NCBI GenBank assembly: GCA_947490035.1
Contig: CANLGS010000118.1
Span: 1 to 8,728 of the forward strand
Direction of reading: 5' to 3'
From: Gemmataceae bacterium
GTDB taxonomy: Bacteria; Planctomycetota; Planctomycetia; Gemmatales; Gemmataceae
DNA length: 8,728 nucleotides
Position numbers and translations under genes: made by a program. Below are positions 6,919 to 8,728 of the stretch, piece by piece (the first letter of the stretch is position 1; each line of letters begins with the position of its first letter). The notes below the pieces were generated by a model. It saw only the letters and a list, made by a program, of their open reading frames with translations, was not told the origin of the DNA and ran no database searches.

Positions 6919-7740
6919 ATGCTCTTCGAGTCCGCACACGTGCGCGCCACGGCCGAGTACGGCGTTGCGACGCTCTGGCTCGCGTTCCCCGGCGACCCGG
7001 TCAACGCCCTCGACGCGCCGCGCCTCGGCGAACTCGATGCCGCACTCACGGCCGTCGAAAGCAACGTCTTCATCAACACGTTGGTGGTGCGGTCCGCGAA
7101 GCCGTTCGGCTTCTGCGCCGGGCTTCACCCCGATGTTTCGCGCGTCACGGACCGCGCCAGCTTCGCGCACCACGGCCAGCGAGTTTTCGCGCGCCTGAGC
7201 GCGCTGCCGTTCACGACGGTCGCGTTCATCGACGGCCCGTGCCTCGGCGTCGGCTTCGAGTTGGCGCTCGCGTGCGATCACCGGCTCTGCGTGGCGACGC
7301 CGACGACGCACCTCGGCTTCCTGGACCGCGTCGCGTGCTTCGGCGGAAGTAACCGCTTGCGGAAGTTGCTCGGTCGGCGTGCCCGCGCGTTCATCGAATC
7401 GGGGCGCACGCTTTCGGGTCGCGAGGCGCGCGATCTCGGCCTCGTCGATCGCGCGTTCTGCACGCGCCGCGCGAAGATCGAACTCCGCACCTTCCTCGAT
7501 GAACTCGAACAGCGCCCGCGCGTGCCGCACCGCACACCGGACGAAACCGGCCTCGCACAGGAACGCCGCGCCTTCGCGCAGTGGGAACCTTGTGGCACAG
7601 ACTTTCCAGTCTGTGTGCCGCCTACCGACACCGATACGCTGCTCGCGCGAGGCTTCATCACGCCGCTCGAAGCGGAACAGATGCAACCAACTCTCGCGAA
7701 GCCGCAAGCGGCAGTACCCACACTCCGCCGGGCCGCGTGA
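6919..7740 (+). CDS. Enoyl-CoA hydratase/isomerase (crotonase) family protein
   Basis: A 273-residue crotonase-fold protein, likely acting on an acyl-CoA thioester; the exact reaction is not clear. The family's oxyanion-hole regions are recognisable: FGFCAGLHPDVS (63-74) and GPCLGVGFELALACDHRL (106-123), followed by GGSNRLRKLLGRRARAF (142-158) and GREARDLGLVDRAF (167-180). The first catalytic Glu of hydratases has a counterpart at Glu114 (GFELA), but the second, usually in a PE motif, is replaced by Leu-Asp (GFLDR, 133-137), so a standard hydratase reaction is doubtful. Residues 225-233 (CGTDFPVCV) are encoded by a palindromic repeat in frame. The C-terminus after about 200 does not resemble a usual crotonase tail. 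The ATG at 6919 was chosen because an earlier in-frame start would cross the repeat element and overlap DUF1501. It ends one base before nth, suggesting coupled translation. Confidence 0.82.
   Translation: MLFESAHVRATAEYGVATLWLAFPGDPVNALDAPRLGELDAALTAVESNVFINTLVVRSAKPFGFCAGLHPDVSRVTDRASFAHHGQRVFARLSALPFTTVAFIDGPCLGVGFELALACDHRLCVATPTTHLGFLDRVACFGGSNRLRKLLGRRARAFIESGRTLSGREARDLGLVDRAFCTRRAKIELRTFLDELEQRPRVPHRTPDETGLAQERRAFAQWEPCGTDFPVCVPPTDTDTLLARGFITPLEAEQMQPTLAKPQAAVPTLRRAA
7592..7619. repeat. Single palindromic repeat unit inside the enoyl-CoA hydratase coding region
   Basis: Stems CACAGACT (7596-7603) and AGTCTGTG (7608-7615) flank a TTCC loop; GGCAC- and GTGCC-like flanks extend the symmetry with one extra base. 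The left flank GTGGCAC matches the start of the element at 2255. It lies within an open frame and is read as CGTDFPVCV, so it has added residues without breaking the gene. Confidence 0.85.
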
Positions 7741-7741
7741 C

Positions 7742-8479
7742 ATGGACGACATCGCACCGCCGAAGTTGCCGCCCGCGCGCGAGCGCGTCGGGCCGATCAA
7801 CGCCCGCCTCGCCGCGCTGTACCCGGAGTTCGACGGGCTGAACTACGACGGCCCGCTTCAACTCGTGGTCGCGGTCGTCCTGTCGGCGCAATGCACCGAC
7901 GCGCGCATCAACACCATCACGCCGGCGCTGTTCGCGCGCTTCCCCACTTCGCGCGACTTCGCCGAGTGCGACATCAACGAGTTGGAGCAACTCATCAAGC
8001 CGAGCGGCTTCTACAAGAGCAAGGCGAAGAACATCCGCGCGGCGTGCGTCGAACTGGTATCGCGGTTCGGCGGCGAAGTTCCCACGACGCTGGACGACCT
8101 CGTGACGCTGCCCGGCGTCGGGCGCAAGACCGCGAACGTGATTGTCGGCGCCGCGTTCGAGACGCCCGGCCTCGCGGTGGACACGCACGTCGGCCGGCTG
8201 TCGCGCCGCCTCGGCCTCACCCGCCACCGTGGCGCGGTGAAGGTCGAACTCGCGCTCGTCGAGATCGTGCCGCAAAGCGAGTGGACCGAGTTCAGCCACC
8301 GGCTCATCATGCACGGGCGGAAGGTGTGTCTGTCGCGCAAGCCGCGCTGCGAGACGTGCGCGGTCGCGGACCTGTGCCCGAAGATCGGCGTGAAGGGTCT
8401 GGCCGCTGCGCGGCGTCGCAAGTCATCAGGTCGGAAAGTCGTAAAGTCGAAGACAGAGACAGAGTCGGCTTCCGACTGA
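7742..8479 (+). CDS. nth: Endonuclease III, DNA glycosylase/AP lyase
   Basis: Base-excision-repair enzyme that removes oxidised pyrimidines from DNA and cleaves the strand at the abasic site. The 245 residues contain the helix-hairpin-helix LPGVGRKTANVIVG (123-136), with the Schiff-base Lys129, and the catalytic Asp147 in AVDTHVGRLSRRLGL. The C-terminal iron-sulfur loop has the exact family spacing C-x6-C-x2-C-x5-C at Cys196, Cys203, Cys206 and Cys212. The N-terminal SAQCTDARIN (48-57) is also typical. The core ends near residue 215. A basic, Ser-rich tail (225-245) is encoded by one arm of a repeat element and is probably not part of the fold. The ATG lies one base after the preceding stop, so translation is probably coupled; no Shine-Dalgarno site is seen. 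Confidence 0.97.
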   Translation: MDDIAPPKLPPARERVGPINARLAALYPEFDGLNYDGPLQLVVAVVLSAQCTDARINTITPALFARFPTSRDFAECDINELEQLIKPSGFYKSKAKNIRAACVELVSRFGGEVPTTLDDLVTLPGVGRKTANVIVGAAFETPGLAVDTHVGRLSRRLGLTRHRGAVKVELALVEIVPQSEWTEFSHRLIMHGRKVCLSRKPRCETCAVADLCPKIGVKGLAAARRRKSSGRKVVKSKTETESASD

Positions 8480-8513
8480 TAATTTGAGGGCTTTACGACA
8501 TGGGACTTGCGAC
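8415..8513. repeat. Imperfect inverted repeat spanning the nth 3' end and the peptidase T start
   Basis: GTCGCAAGTC (8415-8424) pairs with GACTTGCGAC (8504-8513), and GTCGTAAAG (8438-8446) pairs with CTTTACGAC (8491-8499). Between them is a hairpin GTCGG-CTT-CCGAC (8464-8476) that ends on the nth stop codon. The left half is read as the nth tail, rich in GTCG(T/G)AAAGTC-like units; the right half contains the start region of the next gene. Unlike the other elements, most of it is coding. Confidence 0.75.
8486..8490 (+). promoter_or_regulatory. Ribosome-binding site of the peptidase T gene
   Basis: GAGGG lies nine bases before the ATG at 8500, within the loop of the inverted repeat at 8415-8513. 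Folding of that repeat could mask the start codon region, so the site may be structure-controlled (inference). Confidence 0.45.
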
Positions 8514-8728
8514 TTCTTCGCTGTTAGAGCGATTCCTGCGCTACGTCCGCATCGACACCAAAGCGGACGAGAAAGCCGCCGCGGACAACTACCCGAGTTC
8601 GCCGGGGCAGCTCGTCCTCGGCGCGATGCTGCGCGACGAACTGCTCGCGCTCGGCATCGCGGACGCGGTGCAGAACGAACACGGCCTCGTGTTCGCCACC
8701 GTGCCCGGCAACGTGCCCGGCGCGCCCA
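8500..8728 (+). CDS. pepT: Peptidase T (tripeptide aminopeptidase), N-terminal part
   Basis: Only the first 76 codons are in the window. PepT is a cytoplasmic, zinc-dependent M20-family enzyme that removes the N-terminal residue from tripeptides. The visible stretch follows the family closely from its first residues: LLERFLRYVRIDT (8-20), the PSSPGQLVLGAMLRDELLALG segment (32-52), and GLVFATVPGNVPG (62-74), the last resembling the ATLPANVPG region of the E. coli enzyme from memory. The metal-binding motifs lie beyond the right edge. The first five residues (MGLAT) are encoded by the inverted repeat; the family match begins just after them. The gene starts 20 bases after nth on the same strand and probably shares its transcript. 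Confidence 0.88.
   Translation, partial: MGLATSSLLERFLRYVRIDTKADEKAAADNYPSSPGQLVLGAMLRDELLALGIADAVQNEHGLVFATVPGNVPGAP

Noticed and set aside
7379..7741. Upstream extension of nth
   Set aside because: It overlaps the preceding gene by over 360 bases with Arg/Ser-rich shadow sequence; the ATG at 7742 matches the family length and follows the previous stop by one base.

Overview
The window is high-GC DNA from a planctomycete, most likely in or near the Gemmata lineage. The grounds are a Tat-exported DUF1501 protein (a family strongly expanded in Planctomycetes), a polytopic exosortase beside a Wzc-like chain-length/kinase protein, weak or absent Shine-Dalgarno sites on most genes, and a dense scatter of palindromic repeats. 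The genus is an inference; no rRNA or other marker gene is present.

Layout. Positions 1-3232, minus strand: an exosortase gene (2321-3232) followed by a large Wzz/Wzc-type gene (3-2204, running off the left edge), probably one exopolysaccharide/exosortase locus. Positions 3485-5119, minus strand: pgi, glucose-6-phosphate isomerase. Positions 5378-6760, plus strand and divergent from pgi: a Tat-signal DUF1501 protein. Positions 6919-8728, plus strand: an enoyl-CoA hydratase/isomerase-family gene, nth (endonuclease III) one base later, and the first 76 codons of a peptidase T gene, probably one transcription unit (gaps of 1 and 20 bases). Glycolysis (pgi), the exported protein, and the DNA-repair/peptidase genes have no obvious functional link.

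The gaps are the most unusual part. Four of the six gene junctions hold a long inverted-repeat element: 2255-2310, 3344-3484, 5138-5261 and 6757-6876. A fifth element (8415-8513) runs from the 3' end of nth into the start of the peptidase T gene, and a single short palindrome (7592-7619) lies in frame inside the enoyl-CoA hydratase gene. Only the one-base junction between that gene and nth lacks one. Several elements share one plan although their stem sequences differ: each arm of the inverted repeat is itself a hairpin, usually with a loop containing TCC or TTCC. They touch stop codons, supply the last codons of nth and the first codons of pepT, and add residues to one enzyme.

The Wzc-like protein keeps the overall bacterial tyrosine-kinase fold pattern but has lost the Ser/Thr of Walker A and the Asp of Walker B, so it is probably a pseudokinase. 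No intergenic stretch exceeds 300 bases. No tRNA, rRNA, CRISPR array, insertion sequence or transposase gene was found.
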